This document shows, one piece after another, positions 25,540-34,338 of a stretch of DNA of 64,000 nt. The position numbers and the translations under genes are program-made. Source of the stretch: Cytobacillus dafuensis (GTDB lineage: Bacteria; Bacillota; Bacilli; Bacillales; Cytobacillaceae); assembly GCF_007995155.1 (NCBI RefSeq), contig NZ_CP042593.1, positions 1,282,001 through 1,346,000 on the forward strand. Direction: 5' to 3'. The notes beneath the pieces are model-generated. The model was not told where the DNA came from. It was given only the letters and a program-made list of their open reading frames with translations, and searched no databases. Positions within the stretch are counted from its first letter, which is position 1, and each line of letters begins with the position of its first letter.

Positions 25540-25806
25540 TTTATCGCAGATTAACGGGCTGTAAAACCCCCACTTCAAGAAGTTAAGAATAAATTTATAA
25601 GTGGGGGATCAACAGCCCGTAAAAGCCCGACGACGGACAGGATGTCCTAGTCAGGCGAAAGCCACAGGACGTGGCGTTTTGAGCGTGATCGGTGAAATAA
25701 GAATTTTCTTTGGGCTTCAGCCCTTAGAAAATTCAATCAGGCTCAGCGTGATTAACAATCAGTGGAGGATGAAGGAAAACCCCCACTGATTGAGGTTTCA
25801 CTTTAT
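25540..25806 (+). repeat. modular palindromic element, copy A
   Basis: A 267-bp element. The left end is TTTATCGCAGATTAACGGGC and the right end is TTGAGGTTTCACTTTAT. Left palindrome: ACGGGCTGT...ACAGCCCGT enclosing CCCCCACTT/AAGTGGGGG. The middle holds stem-loops GGACAGGATGTCC and GCCACAGGACGTGGC, then a perfect hairpin GAATTTTCT..GGGC/GCCC..AGAAAATTC. Right palindrome: CAATCAGTGGAGG...CCCCCACTGATTG. It shares its middle with copy D and its first cassette with copy C. A 62-codon frame inside (25601-25789) is a by-product, not a gene. Confidence 0.85.
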
Positions 25807-25817
25807 ACGATATTGAG

Positions 25818-27116
25818 CTACTCTAGGGGAATACTCACAGTCGCAGATCCCTTTAAATAATTTTCGTAGCTATTGAAATAAATCCGAATTGGATTTGTTT
25901 TATTGCTTATGTCAAATGTGTAGGTTGATTCTGCCATCCCATCTCTATTGCTATGGCTAAAACCATTAGAATCAACAGCCTCTCCTTTTGCATCGACCGC
26001 TTGGAAAAACATTTGATAGAAATGATTTTCTTCTTCCGTCTTATAGTTAGCACGAATTGTATCATAACTATCAATGTTAATATTTACATCTACATTGTCG
26101 GGAATATAGAGAACTTTCTTCTTTAGAAAATCAACTTCGATATAATCCTTTCCTTTTGGCAATGCCTGAATATAATTGATTTGCAACGTCAAGCTTTTTG
26201 GTTCTCTAAAATAGTTGCTTTGAAAGAATAGTGATGCTTCTGGATCTCGCATACCTCCAAAGCCTGTAAATCCGTTTGTAATCGTACCCCATACTTCGCC
26301 TTTCTCATCCAATAAACGCATGCTTTTCATTTGCAAAATTTGCATGGTGTTTGCAGGATCGATGGCGATATCAAGCTTTGCGCGAAGCGGAGAAATCCTT
26401 AGCGATTTTACCGTAAATTTTTGCTCATCGATTTCTACCGTTTGATCCAATTTGTAATATTTACTTTCTGCGATTTTCTTTTGCAAAGTAAAAGGAATGT
26501 TGAAGGTTGTCTCATGCTCGTCTTTAAAGGAAATGGATAATTCGAAATTTGGATTTGTGTAGTTGATATTTTCATTAGAGGTTACCTCTATGATCTCTTC
26601 TATATGATTTGTCGGCTCTTTATCAGGCCAACTATATGTTAATCCAGCTTCTAGATCTTTATTATTTTGTCTAATCTCAACGCCTTTCGTGTCAAGGTCA
26701 TGAATCTCGAATGGGGCATCAAGCTCGTAGTTAATAATCATGCCTGATTCATCCGCAATAATGCCGAGTAATGTAAACGTTAAATTATTTTTTGTTTCCG
26801 ATATAATAAGCCCTTCATAATAATCATTTTTTAAAATATCCTCCACCCCTTTATCATAAGCAATCATTTCAACGAGTGGAGCAAAGCCTGGTATTTTCGC
26901 AACTGCCTGAGCAAAAGCAGGGGATACGCGGATTGTTGTAATAAAGAGTAGGATAAGAGCGGCTGTAACTGCAAACGTTCCTGTCCATCTTTTGCGATTA
27001 CGTCTTTCACTTTGTCCTTTCTTTAGCCCGTTTGTCCTCGCATAGGAGAGTGCTTCTTTCGGAACAGGAATCGAATTAAGCTCATCTTTTAAAGTGGTGT
27101 ATTCTTTCTCATTCAT
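25818..27116 (-). CDS. DUF4179-type membrane protein, probable anti-sigma partner
   Basis: A 432-residue protein with a short cytoplasmic N-terminus (about 1-45), one membrane helix (WTGTFAVTAALILLFITTI, about 44-62) and a large extracytoplasmic region that begins RVSPAFAQAVAKIPGFAPLV, the DUF4179 hallmark. The C-terminal half (about 300-430) is beta-rich, resembling DUF5643. The ATG directly abuts the stop of the ECF sigma gene (TAAATG), so the pair is co-translated. By analogy with similar sigma/DUF4179 pairs the product likely holds the sigma factor inactive at the membrane. Confidence 0.82.
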   Translation of the reverse strand: MNEKEYTTLKDELNSIPVPKEALSYARTNGLKKGQSERRNRKRWTGTFAVTAALILLFITTIRVSPAFAQAVAKIPGFAPLVEMIAYDKGVEDILKNDYYEGLIISETKNNLTFTLLGIIADESGMIINYELDAPFEIHDLDTKGVEIRQNNKDLEAGLTYSWPDKEPTNHIEEIIEVTSNENINYTNPNFELSISFKDEHETTFNIPFTLQKKIAESKYYKLDQTVEIDEQKFTVKSLRISPLRAKLDIAIDPANTMQILQMKSMRLLDEKGEVWGTITNGFTGFGGMRDPEASLFFQSNYFREPKSLTLQINYIQALPKGKDYIEVDFLKKKVLYIPDNVDVNINIDSYDTIRANYKTEEENHFYQMFFQAVDAKGEAVDSNGFSHSNRDGMAESTYTFDISNKTNPIRIYFNSYENYLKGSATVSIPLE

Positions 27117-27596
27117 TTAAAATTCCCTCCTCTCGCTAAAATAATGGCGCAGCTTCCGAAGTGCTGTGTGCAGCCTAGATTTAACGGTTCCTTCAGGAAT
27201 ATTTTGCGCGCTCGCAATCTCAATATTTTTCATATCCTGAAAATATTTTAAATAAATTAATTGCTGCTGTTCATGAGGCAATTGCGAAATCGCTTCAACA
27301 ATCTCTAGCTTGGGAGAATCATAGTACTGTCCTTCAACCTCCAACGTTTCCCGCAGCTCAATACGCCTTTTTCTTTTATGCATATCGTGGCACACATTGA
27401 GCAATATTCGAACGAGCCATGTTCCGACATAACGTGGCTCTTTAAGCGTATGAATTTTTTTATAGCATCTGTAAGTCGTTTCTTGAATGGCTTCAATCGC
27501 ATCATGCTCATTTTTTAAATAAGCAAACGCGGTCCGATACATTGCATCTTCATATGCTTCTAGCACTTGTAAAAGAGCGTGCTCATCCCTTTTCAT
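27117..27596 (-). CDS. ECF-type sigma-70 family sigma factor
   Basis: A 159-residue sigma factor of SigV/SigM-like size. Region 2 reads EDAMYRTAFAYLKNEHDAIE, AIQETTYRCYKKIHTLKEPR and YVGTWLVRILLNVCHD. Region 4 reads LPHEQQQLIYLKYFQDMKNI and PEGTVKSRLHTALRKLRHYF. It is first in a two-gene operon with its probable anti-sigma factor. It is the second ECF gene in 4 kb and is convergent with the first sigma operon. Confidence 0.9.
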   Translation of the reverse strand: MKRDEHALLQVLEAYEDAMYRTAFAYLKNEHDAIEAIQETTYRCYKKIHTLKEPRYVGTWLVRILLNVCHDMHKRKRRIELRETLEVEGQYYDSPKLEIVEAISQLPHEQQQLIYLKYFQDMKNIEIASAQNIPEGTVKSRLHTALRKLRHYFSERREF

Positions 27597-28194
27597 TGCT
27601 TTTTTACAATATCTATTTCAACCACAGCATTGCCTCCTTCACCCTGCTACTTATTAGACCTTGCAGCAGGTGAAATCGTTCATTATCTTTTCTCTAGTCA
27701 CAGAAACCAGGAAACAAATGATCTGAGATCAGTTCTCTAATAATCATCGGTATATTTTGTATTAGGAAAAACAACGAAATTTTGAGACTAAAAACTATTA
27801 TATTAATAGTTTTTTCAAACTAAGAAATTGCTAGGGTACTAGAGGAAACTTACTATTTAATTGAATATTAAATTAATTATGAATAATTTTAATTAAAATA
27901 ATAATATTGTAATATATAAAAATAGTCAGTATAATACTATTCATGAAAGACAAATGTCTTTATAGGGTGGAATTTTAAGGAAGTGTCCATCAATTGAAGA
28001 TATGAATGATCAAGAAAACTATAGTAATTGAACGAACACGATTAGATGAATTTTTGGATAGACCCTTAGGAATCAAGCTAGTGTATATCAATTAAAAGTC
28101 ATCTATGTACTAATTTCTAAAAGTTACTTAACTCTATTAGAAATAAACAACTCGATATGATCAATATCGCAATTTTAACTAGGGAGGAACATCT
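27597..28194. other. AT-rich intergenic region upstream of divergent genes
   Basis: About 600 bases between the sigma operon and sstT. 27840-27940 is extremely AT-rich. A 29-codon frame MIKKTIVIERTRLDEFLDRP...(28006-28095) looks protein-like but is short and has no ribosome binding site, so it may be a gene fragment. I see no terminator or riboswitch. Confidence 0.35.
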
Positions 28195-29433
28195 ATGAAA
28201 AGCTTACTGAAAAAGTGGAACCAAATAAGCCTAGTAAAACAGATAATCGTAGGTTTGATTATTGGTATTGCCCTGGCTTTAGCGATCCCAGAAACAGCAA
28301 AACCGATTGTCATTTTTGGCTCTTTATTTGTAGGTGCATTGAAAGCAATTGCACCAGTACTCGTACTGTTTTTGGTAATGTCGGCCATCGCTCAGCACAA
28401 GAGTGGTCAAAAAACGAATATGAAATCCGTTATCATACTTTATCTTTTAGGAACTTTTTTAGCTGGATTGATTGCCGTTATTGTTAGCTTTATTTTCCCT
28501 GTAAGTTTAACTCTTGTAAAGGGTGCTGAGGGTGTGACGCCTCCTAGCGGTGTTGTGGAGGTTCTTAAAACATTGCTGATGAATATTGTAGATAACCCAG
28601 TGAAGGCCATTTTTAATGGGAACTATATCGGTATTTTAGCTTGGGCGATTCTCCTTGGTTTGGCTTTAAGAAATGCTGCTGATTCGACAAAAACGATGAT
28701 TTCTAATTTTTCTGATGCGATTTCCAAAATGGTTACATGGGTAATTAAGCTTGCACCATTAGGAATTATGGGTCTAGTATTTGAGTCTATTACGACTAAT
28801 GGATTGGATGCCTTACTAAGCTATGGGAAATTACTTATCGTATTAATTGGTTGTATGCTCTTCGTGGCGCTGGTTGTCAATCCAATCATTGTGTATATGT
28901 ATATTAGACAAAACCCATTCCCACTTGTGTTTAAGTGCATAAAGGAAAGCGGTATTACAGCGTTCTTTACACGCAGCTCTGCTGCAAATATTCCTGTAAA
29001 TATGAGATTATGTAAAGAACTTGGTTTGAATAAGGATAGTTATTCCGTATCTATTCCCTTAGGGGCAACCATCAACATGGGTGGTGCAGCGGTTACTATT
29101 TCTGTCTTGACCCTTGCTGCGGTTAATACTCTTGGGATTCAAGTCGATCTTCCTACAGCTATCATTCTTAGCGTATTGTCAGCTGTATGTGCTTGTGGTG
29201 CTTCTGGGGTTGCTGGTGGATCCTTATTACTGATTCCTCTAGCGTGCAGCTTATTTGGAATCCCAGCTGATGTTGCTATGCAGGTAGTTGGAGTAGGCTT
29301 TATCATTGGTGTTCTACAAGACTCTTTTGAAACAGCACTTAACTCATCCACAGACGTACTTTTCACAGCAGCAGCTGAATATAAAGAGTGGCGTAAAGAA
29401 GGAAAAAAAATCGATATTAAGAAAATTGCATAA
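28195..29433 (+). CDS. sstT: serine/threonine:Na+ symporter SstT
   Basis: A 412-residue transporter of the DAACS family and SstT subfamily, importing serine and threonine with sodium. SstT traits are the start [20 protein letters not shown], the central [20 protein letters not shown], the [17 protein letters not shown] segment and the C-terminal [20 protein letters not shown]. Length agrees with the family (about 400-415). The ATG has GGGAGG upstream. It stands alone, with a terminator following. Confidence 0.92.
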   Translation: MKSLLKKWNQISLVKQIIVGLIIGIALALAIPETAKPIVIFGSLFVGALKAIAPVLVLFLVMSAIAQHKSGQKTNMKSVIILYLLGTFLAGLIAVIVSFIFPVSLTLVKGAEGVTPPSGVVEVLKTLLMNIVDNPVKAIFNGNYIGILAWAILLGLALRNAADSTKTMISNFSDAISKMVTWVIKLAPLGIMGLVFESITTNGLDALLSYGKLLIVLIGCMLFVALVVNPIIVYMYIRQNPFPLVFKCIKESGITAFFTRSSAANIPVNMRLCKELGLNKDSYSVSIPLGATINMGGAAVTISVLTLAAVNTLGIQVDLPTAIILSVLSAVCACGASGVAGGSLLLIPLACSLFGIPADVAMQVVGVGFIIGVLQDSFETALNSSTDVLFTAAAEYKEWRKEGKKIDIKKIA

Positions 29434-29446
29434 AGAATTTGTGATT

Positions 29447-29480
29447 GAACTGTATCCCAATTGGGATGCAGTTTTTTTAT
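29447..29480 (+). terminator. intrinsic terminator after sstT
   Basis: The stem AACTGTATCCC / GGGATGCAGTT (one mismatch), with AATT in the loop, is followed by T residues. Confidence 0.85.
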
Positions 29481-29770
29481 GAATAACGGTATTTAAAAAA
29501 ATGAGTTGCTGATAGTGATATCTTTAGATAGACACTAATTTTTATGCATATTGATTAGTGTAAGAGCAATAGGTAAGTAAAGTGATTGGTAATGAGTAGC
29601 TAAACTTTTTTACCTGTCATTCATGATTCTTGATCAAATTATGTTAACATTAAAAATATACAGAAATCTATTATGGACGATTATTTGAAATTCTTGACAC
29701 TTCTTTCCTTTATTTTCGTCCAATTAATAAGGTGAAAGGTATTATTTTTAATGTAAAGGGGGAACAGAAA
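29481..29770. other. intergenic region upstream of the lipoprotein gene
   Basis: AT-rich DNA containing TTGACA at about 29694-29699, a good -35 candidate, but without a convincing -10 box at 17 bases. Nothing else stands out. Confidence 0.3.
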
Positions 29771-30778
29771 GTGAAAAGGTTTTTACCTGGTGTAGTATTT
29801 TTATTAGCCGCCGGAATCCTTGCTAGCTGCACCAATCAAACAAATGCAGACCCGACGAAAGAAATAACTGAATTAAAAAAGCAAATTGAGCAGCTTTCAT
29901 CTGAAAATGATGCACTAAAAAATACAGTGGAGGAACAAAAGAAAACCCTTGAGGAAACGACGAACAACGATAACTCTGTTATTCCCGCAAAAGATATTGA
30001 GAAATATCCGCAATCCCTATATAAGCAAACAAAACTTGATATCGATCAAGATGGAGAGGATGAAATAATTGAATTATATGTGAACGCTGGTAAAGGGGAA
30101 AATGGTGTGTTTGCTTGGGACGATGGGCAGACATGGTTGTTAGTAGTAAAAGACGGTGAGAAAACCTATCCTCTTTTTGATGAGTATGTTCAATTGGGGT
30201 CAATCGATTTTAGTACGACAACCTTTGATGAAAAGCCCGGAATTGTGATGCTTAAGATGCAGCATTCTGACAAATCCATTTACAAATTTGTATACGATCA
30301 AAATGCAAAGGGATTTGTTAAAGAAACCTTGTATAAAAAAGAAAATATAAATGATCATTATAATCCGCCTGCTTCCTATGCTTTTTTCAAGGATGCTTAT
30401 GAATTAATGGAACAGGCTTTTACAGAGAAAGCTGTGAAAGCCTTGGAAGCTAGTGAGAACGATCTACAGGACATTCAGGATCGTGCTGCGATCTTTGACC
30501 CAATCCTTTTTAACCTTTGGAACGCCCAGAGATTGTTTGAAACTACTAGAGAATTGAATCCGCAGCTTAGTGTTTCTTTAGGAAGCACTATTGAATGGCT
30601 AAACCAAATGTTTAAAAATACGCCAACAGAAGGGCAAATGAATCAGTTAAGGAATATCAATGATGTGTTTAAAGAAAATGATAGTGACGATTTGATTATA
30701 GAAGAAGAGAATCAAATTCACCCAGACATTCAGGAGAAGCTTCAAAGAATGGATCTCATTCTTAATGGAGAAAAGTAA
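29771..30778 (+). CDS. lipoprotein with coiled coil and VCBS-like region
   Basis: A 335-residue exported lipoprotein. GTG at 29771 is chosen because AAAGGGGG lies eight bases upstream; an earlier ATG (29732) lacks a site. The signal peptide MKRFLPGVVFLLAAGILASC has a lipobox ending at Cys20. A coiled coil follows (EITELKKQIEQLSSENDALK...), then a region containing KLDIDQDGEDEIIELYVN, an acidic calcium-like DxDxDGxxE loop. The C-terminal 120 residues are helical. Function unknown. Confidence 0.7.
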   Translation: MKRFLPGVVFLLAAGILASCTNQTNADPTKEITELKKQIEQLSSENDALKNTVEEQKKTLEETTNNDNSVIPAKDIEKYPQSLYKQTKLDIDQDGEDEIIELYVNAGKGENGVFAWDDGQTWLLVVKDGEKTYPLFDEYVQLGSIDFSTTTFDEKPGIVMLKMQHSDKSIYKFVYDQNAKGFVKETLYKKENINDHYNPPASYAFFKDAYELMEQAFTEKAVKALEASENDLQDIQDRAAIFDPILFNLWNAQRLFETTRELNPQLSVSLGSTIEWLNQMFKNTPTEGQMNQLRNINDVFKENDSDDLIIEEENQIHPDIQEKLQRMDLILNGEK

Positions 30779-30784
30779 TCTTTT

Positions 30785-30841
30785 TGGCTAAGGCACCTGT
30801 CCCCTAATTCGGAAACACATTGGGGGTTAGGTGCCTTTTTT
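30785..30841 (+). terminator. terminator of the GGTGCC repeat family
   Basis: The arms AAGGCACCTGTCCCC and GGGGGTTAGGTGCC are followed by TTTTTTT. The same AGGCACC/GGTGCC hairpin design recurs at 4680-4740, 18770-18830 and 37178-37231, so the hairpin itself is a dispersed family. Confidence 0.75.
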
Positions 30842-30967
30842 AAATGGAAGTTTGAGAAAATTAGAGTATAATATACTCTAGTTTCATCAGAAGTTACTAC
30901 AGAAAAGGTGGCTTTAATAAAGATCACTGAGAAATATGCCAAGAAATTCTTAACTACAGGTGATGAT

Positions 30968-31666
30968 ATGATACATACCTACTTAGGTGAGACAATTCGT
31001 TTTGAAATAAAATACAAAAATCGGACATCCATAGGCATTAATATCGATCACTATGGAAATATTGAAGTTCAGGCACCGAAAGGGACACCCGATGAAAAAG
31101 TGGTTCAAATAATAGAAGAAAAATGGGATTTGATTCTGCAAAAGACTAAAGAAATGAAGGATAGACTGCTTGGCCCAAAGGAGAGGGTTTATGATCATAG
31201 TGAGAGCTTTCTTTATTTAGGAAATGCATATCCTATACAGATCTATCATGATCTTAATATCACGGTTTTGTTTGAAGGAGATCAGTTACATATTTATGTG
31301 AAGCAGCATGAGGATGAAAAGATACAACAAGCTTTAAAAAGATTTTATTATCAGCAGTGTAAAGCTATAGTTACGAAGAGTATCTCCTCCTATCAAAAAA
31401 ATTTTACTGTGAAACCTCGTTCTATCCGTATTTCTGATAGTAAAACAACGTGGGGAACCTGTGACTCAAAACTGCAGCTAACCTTCAATTGGAAGCTGGC
31501 AATGGCACCACAAAAAGTAATAGACTACGTAGTCGTACATGAAATGTGCCATATGGTGCATCTAAATCACGATCGATCCTTCTGGCGCCTCGTTGGAAAA
31601 ATAATGCCTGATTACAAGGAGCAGGAAAAATGGCTGGCATTATCAAGTTGGAAAATGACAGTTTAG
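30968..31666 (+). CDS. YgjP-like metal-dependent hydrolase (DUF45/SprT-like)
   Basis: A 232-residue putative zinc metallopeptidase. The DUF45 signature is complete: SKTTWGTCDSKLQLTFNWKL followed by the HExxH site VVHEMCHMVHLNHDRSFW (H191, E192, H195, with a further His and Asp downstream). ATG 30968 is chosen because AGGTGATG lies just upstream and it gives the usual family length. A GTG at 30908 would add 20 residues that look unlike the family. The E. coli homologue is YgjP; its substrate is not established. Confidence 0.85.
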   Translation: MIHTYLGETIRFEIKYKNRTSIGINIDHYGNIEVQAPKGTPDEKVVQIIEEKWDLILQKTKEMKDRLLGPKERVYDHSESFLYLGNAYPIQIYHDLNITVLFEGDQLHIYVKQHEDEKIQQALKRFYYQQCKAIVTKSISSYQKNFTVKPRSIRISDSKTTWGTCDSKLQLTFNWKLAMAPQKVIDYVVVHEMCHMVHLNHDRSFWRLVGKIMPDYKEQEKWLALSSWKMTV

Positions 31667-31708
31667 GAGAAGGTGTTCCTAAATGCGCTAGAGGTCAGAT
31701 ACCTTTTT

Positions 31709-31745
31709 AAAGAGCGAACGGTGACTATTCACAGTTCGCTCTTTC
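31709..31745. terminator. bidirectional intrinsic terminator
   Basis: The stem AAAGAGCGAAC / GTTCGCTCTTT lies between convergent genes and overlaps the last codon region of the TatD-like gene. Confidence 0.85.
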
Positions 31746-32526
31746 ACTTTTTGTCTTTTTCTTTTAGATTATAAAAATCAATTGTATTTTTTCGGACAAG
31801 AGGATAAATGTCTGTAATCGGTACACGCTTTAATCTAGCAATTTCCACAAGTGATTTATGCATCATATATGGGTGGGTTTGACTACCTGTAAAAGGACCT
31901 TCGAATGGCCAAGGGCCGTCTGTTTCAACCATGATTTGCTCGAGTGGATACTTTTTGACAAGCTCCTTAATTTCATTTTCATAGAGTACATCAGGAGTGA
32001 TGGATATGAAGTAACCATTCTGAATCATCCGGTCAATCGTATGCTCATCTCCCTTAAACCAATGGAAATGTGCTTTTGAAATAGAGTGCTTTTCAAGAAG
32101 GTCACAAACCATTTTCGCGTCTTCGTAAACAGCGTGAAGTACAAGCGGTTTTTGCCATATTTTCGACTTGACGGTCATTTCTTCTAACAATTCAAGATAA
32201 GGAGCTCGTTCCAGATCCTGTTCTTGACGTAAATAATAGGGGAGTCCCACTTCACCTACTGCAATCATTTCGTCTTGATGACGGTCCATCCAATTGATAA
32301 GCTCGACAAGTTCTTTTTCATGAGGAAGCTGCTGCTCTGGGTGATAGCCATAAGCAGGATATACCTGTTGATAGCATGAAGCAATTTCCTGCGTAGCTTG
32401 ACATGATTTCAAGTCAAAAGATACGGCAATAAGTGCTTCTATAGATGGGTCACCTTCAATAATATTGCTTAAATCTTGTTTTTCGTATTTATCAAGATGA
32501 ATATGGGCATCAATGATTTTTTTCAT
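31744..32526 (-). CDS. TatD-like metal-dependent hydrolase in the thiamine operon
   Basis: A 260-residue TIM-barrel hydrolase of the TatD family. Metal ligands are visible: HxH in DAHIHLDKY, Glu in VGEVGLPYY, His in LVLHAVYED, His in AHFHWFKG and Asp in MVETDGPWPF. TatD relatives are DNases or amidohydrolase-like enzymes. It is the last gene of the TPP-riboswitch operon and overlaps the ATPase gene by four bases (ATGA), so it is translationally coupled to a thiamine-precursor importer. This context suggests a role in processing an imported pyrimidine rather than DNA turnover; that is inference. Confidence 0.85.
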   Translation of the reverse strand: MKKIIDAHIHLDKYEKQDLSNIIEGDPSIEALIAVSFDLKSCQATQEIASCYQQVYPAYGYHPEQQLPHEKELVELINWMDRHQDEMIAVGEVGLPYYLRQEQDLERAPYLELLEEMTVKSKIWQKPLVLHAVYEDAKMVCDLLEKHSISKAHFHWFKGDEHTIDRMIQNGYFISITPDVLYENEIKELVKKYPLEQIMVETDGPWPFEGPFTGSQTHPYMMHKSLVEIARLKRVPITDIYPLVRKNTIDFYNLKEKDKK

Positions 32527-33272
32527 GATGATTGCTCCATGAATGATTTTAGTTCGTAATAGATTTTACGTTTCCATTGTAAAAAGTCGTCCTCTAATAA
32601 GAGCTCTTCTTTACGCGGTCTAGGAAAAGGAATGACAAATTCAGCTGCAATTGTTGCAGGCTTGTTGGAGAGAATCACAATCCGATCGGATAAAAACAAA
32701 GCTTCCTCAAGATTATGGGTGACAAATAAAACCGTTCGACGATTGTTTTCCCAGATAGACAATAGCCATTTTTGCATGTCCAGTTTTGTGAGTTCATCTA
32801 ACGCTGAAAACGGCTCATCAAGTAAGATGATGGGCTGCGGGCTAAGTAAAGCGCGAATAAAGGATACCCGCTGTTTCATGCCGCCAGAGAGCTCATTAGG
32901 ATAAGAATGGGTATATTCAGCTAACCCGGCTTTCTCAATCATTTCTAATGCTTTACTTGTATCCTTTGTTCCTTTTAATTCTTGACCAAGAAGAACGTTT
33001 TGTAAGACTGTTCTCCACGGAAATAAACTAGGGGACTGTGGCATGTAGCTGACTGCACCTGTTTTGCTATTAATTTTTTCACCTTGCAGTATAATCGTCC
33101 CTTCATCAGGAGCAAGAATGCCGCCAATTAGTGAAAAGAGCGTACTTTTTCCACTGCCTGAAGGACCAAGAATGGAAACAAATTCACCTTCATTCACTTG
33201 TAAATTTAGATGCTTAATGACATCTACATCTGCAAATTTTTTCGAAATATCTTGTATCGTTAAGACACTCAT
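32523..33272 (-). CDS. thiZ: ABC transporter ATPase, ThiZ-type
   Basis: A 249-residue ATPase of the nitrate/taurine/HMP type. Walker A is GPSGSGKST, the signature is NELSGGMKQRVSF, Walker B is PIILLDEPFSALDE and the H-loop is FVTHNLEEA. It would drive uptake of a thiamine precursor with the adjacent permease and binding protein. It starts one base after the permease stop and overlaps the TatD gene by four bases. The symbol is by analogy with ThiXYZ. Confidence 0.88.
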   Translation of the reverse strand: MSVLTIQDISKKFADVDVIKHLNLQVNEGEFVSILGPSGSGKSTLFSLIGGILAPDEGTIILQGEKINSKTGAVSYMPQSPSLFPWRTVLQNVLLGQELKGTKDTSKALEMIEKAGLAEYTHSYPNELSGGMKQRVSFIRALLSPQPIILLDEPFSALDELTKLDMQKWLLSIWENNRRTVLFVTHNLEEALFLSDRIVILSNKPATIAAEFVIPFPRPRKEELLLEDDFLQWKRKIYYELKSFMEQSS

Positions 33273-33273
33273 T

Positions 33274-34035
33274 TTAGTCTACTCCTTTTGACTGCCAGCG
33301 GATAAGAAGTCGTTCAATCAAAACAATTGCCGCAAAGAATAATAGGCTTAACGCCATGATTGCAAAGATGGCAACAAAGACACGATCTGTTCGGAATGAG
33401 GACGAAGCTAAAGTCATGTACACACCGATGCCTGATTTAGCCCCAAGCCATTCGGAAATTACAGCACCCATAATACTGTAAGTGGCAGAGATTTTTATTC
33501 CTGAAAAAATGGATGGGAGAGCATGTGGAAGTTCCAGCTTCCAAAACAATTGGCTCTTCGTCGCTCCAGCCATTTTCATGTAATGCTTTAAGTCAGGAGA
33601 TGTTTGTTTAAACCCATCAAGTGCTGCAACCGTAACGGGGAAAAAACAAACAAGTGTAATGACAATGATTTTTGGCAACATCCCAAAACCAAACCAGATG
33701 ACTAATAATGGGGCTAGAACGATGACGGGAATATTTTGTGAAAGAATAAGAAGCGGATATACAACTTCACGTACAAACGGAAGGAGATAGAGCAGAATAG
33801 CAACGAAAAGCCCAATCCCAACACCGATCGTAAACCCAGTAACCCCAAGTTTTATCGTTGAAAGCAAATGTTCTGAAAAGCTTGGAAAGCCTGTAATTGC
33901 TTCGGTCATAATGGTTGAAGGAGCAGGAAGCAGCCATTCTGGAATATCGGCTATTTTAACGGCAAGCTCCCAAATAAAAAAGAAGAGAAGGAGAACGAAA
34001 ACCGATCTCCATCCCTTAAATCGATTCTTCTTCAT
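33274..34035 (-). CDS. thiX: ABC transporter permease, ThiX-type
   Basis: A 253-residue inner-membrane permease of the BPD_transp_1 family with about six helices. The EAA loop lies around MKMAGATKSQLFWKLELPHA with LPSIFSGIKI. Short N-terminal tail, then VFVLLLFFFIWELAVKI. Its ATG overlaps the stop of the preceding thiamine-binding gene by one base (TAATG). Forms the channel of the thiamine-precursor importer. Confidence 0.88.
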   Translation of the reverse strand: MKKNRFKGWRSVFVLLLFFFIWELAVKIADIPEWLLPAPSTIMTEAITGFPSFSEHLLSTIKLGVTGFTIGVGIGLFVAILLYLLPFVREVVYPLLILSQNIPVIVLAPLLVIWFGFGMLPKIIVITLVCFFPVTVAALDGFKQTSPDLKHYMKMAGATKSQLFWKLELPHALPSIFSGIKISATYSIMGAVISEWLGAKSGIGVYMTLASSSFRTDRVFVAIFAIMALSLLFFAAIVLIERLLIRWQSKGVD

Positions 34036-34325
34036 TAGCGATACTTCTCCGTTAACTGATTCATGGCTATGCCTGATGGCTGATATAAAACTTTCACTTG
34101 AGAAATCACGTTTTTGCTGCCGATTTCAATCATACGTTCATTCATTTTTTTTATAATGTCAAATAGCTCTGAAAGCTCCCCTTCCATTGTTGTTTCTAAT
34201 GGATGAACTTCATAATTGACACCTGATTCTTCAATAATTTTAATCGCTTCATCCACATATGGAATGACATCTTCTCCATTTTTTGTTTTCGGGATAATTT
34301 GAATGCTAACTAGGGAATTATTCAT
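34035..34325 (-). CDS. MTH1187/YkoF-like thiamine-binding protein
   Basis: A 96-residue cytosolic protein of the MTH1187/YqgV thiamine-binding family: MNNSLVSIQIIPKTKNGEDV..., GVNYEVHPLETTMEGELSEL, MIEIGSKNVISQVKVLYQP. The predicted fold is a ferredoxin-like beta-alpha-beta that dimerises. ATG 34325 follows AAGGAG; the longer frame from 34379 overlaps the binding-protein gene and has no site. Encoded between the binding protein and permease, it may buffer or sense the imported compound. Confidence 0.82.
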   Translation of the reverse strand: MNNSLVSIQIIPKTKNGEDVIPYVDEAIKIIEESGVNYEVHPLETTMEGELSELFDIIKKMNERMIEIGSKNVISQVKVLYQPSGIAMNQLTEKYR

Positions 34326-34338
34326 CTTACTAGTCTCC

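Noticed and set aside
25601..25789. 62-codon open frame inside copy A of the palindromic element
   Set aside because: It is not preserved in frame in the other copies, has no ribosome binding site and merely reflects arginine-rich translation of palindromes.
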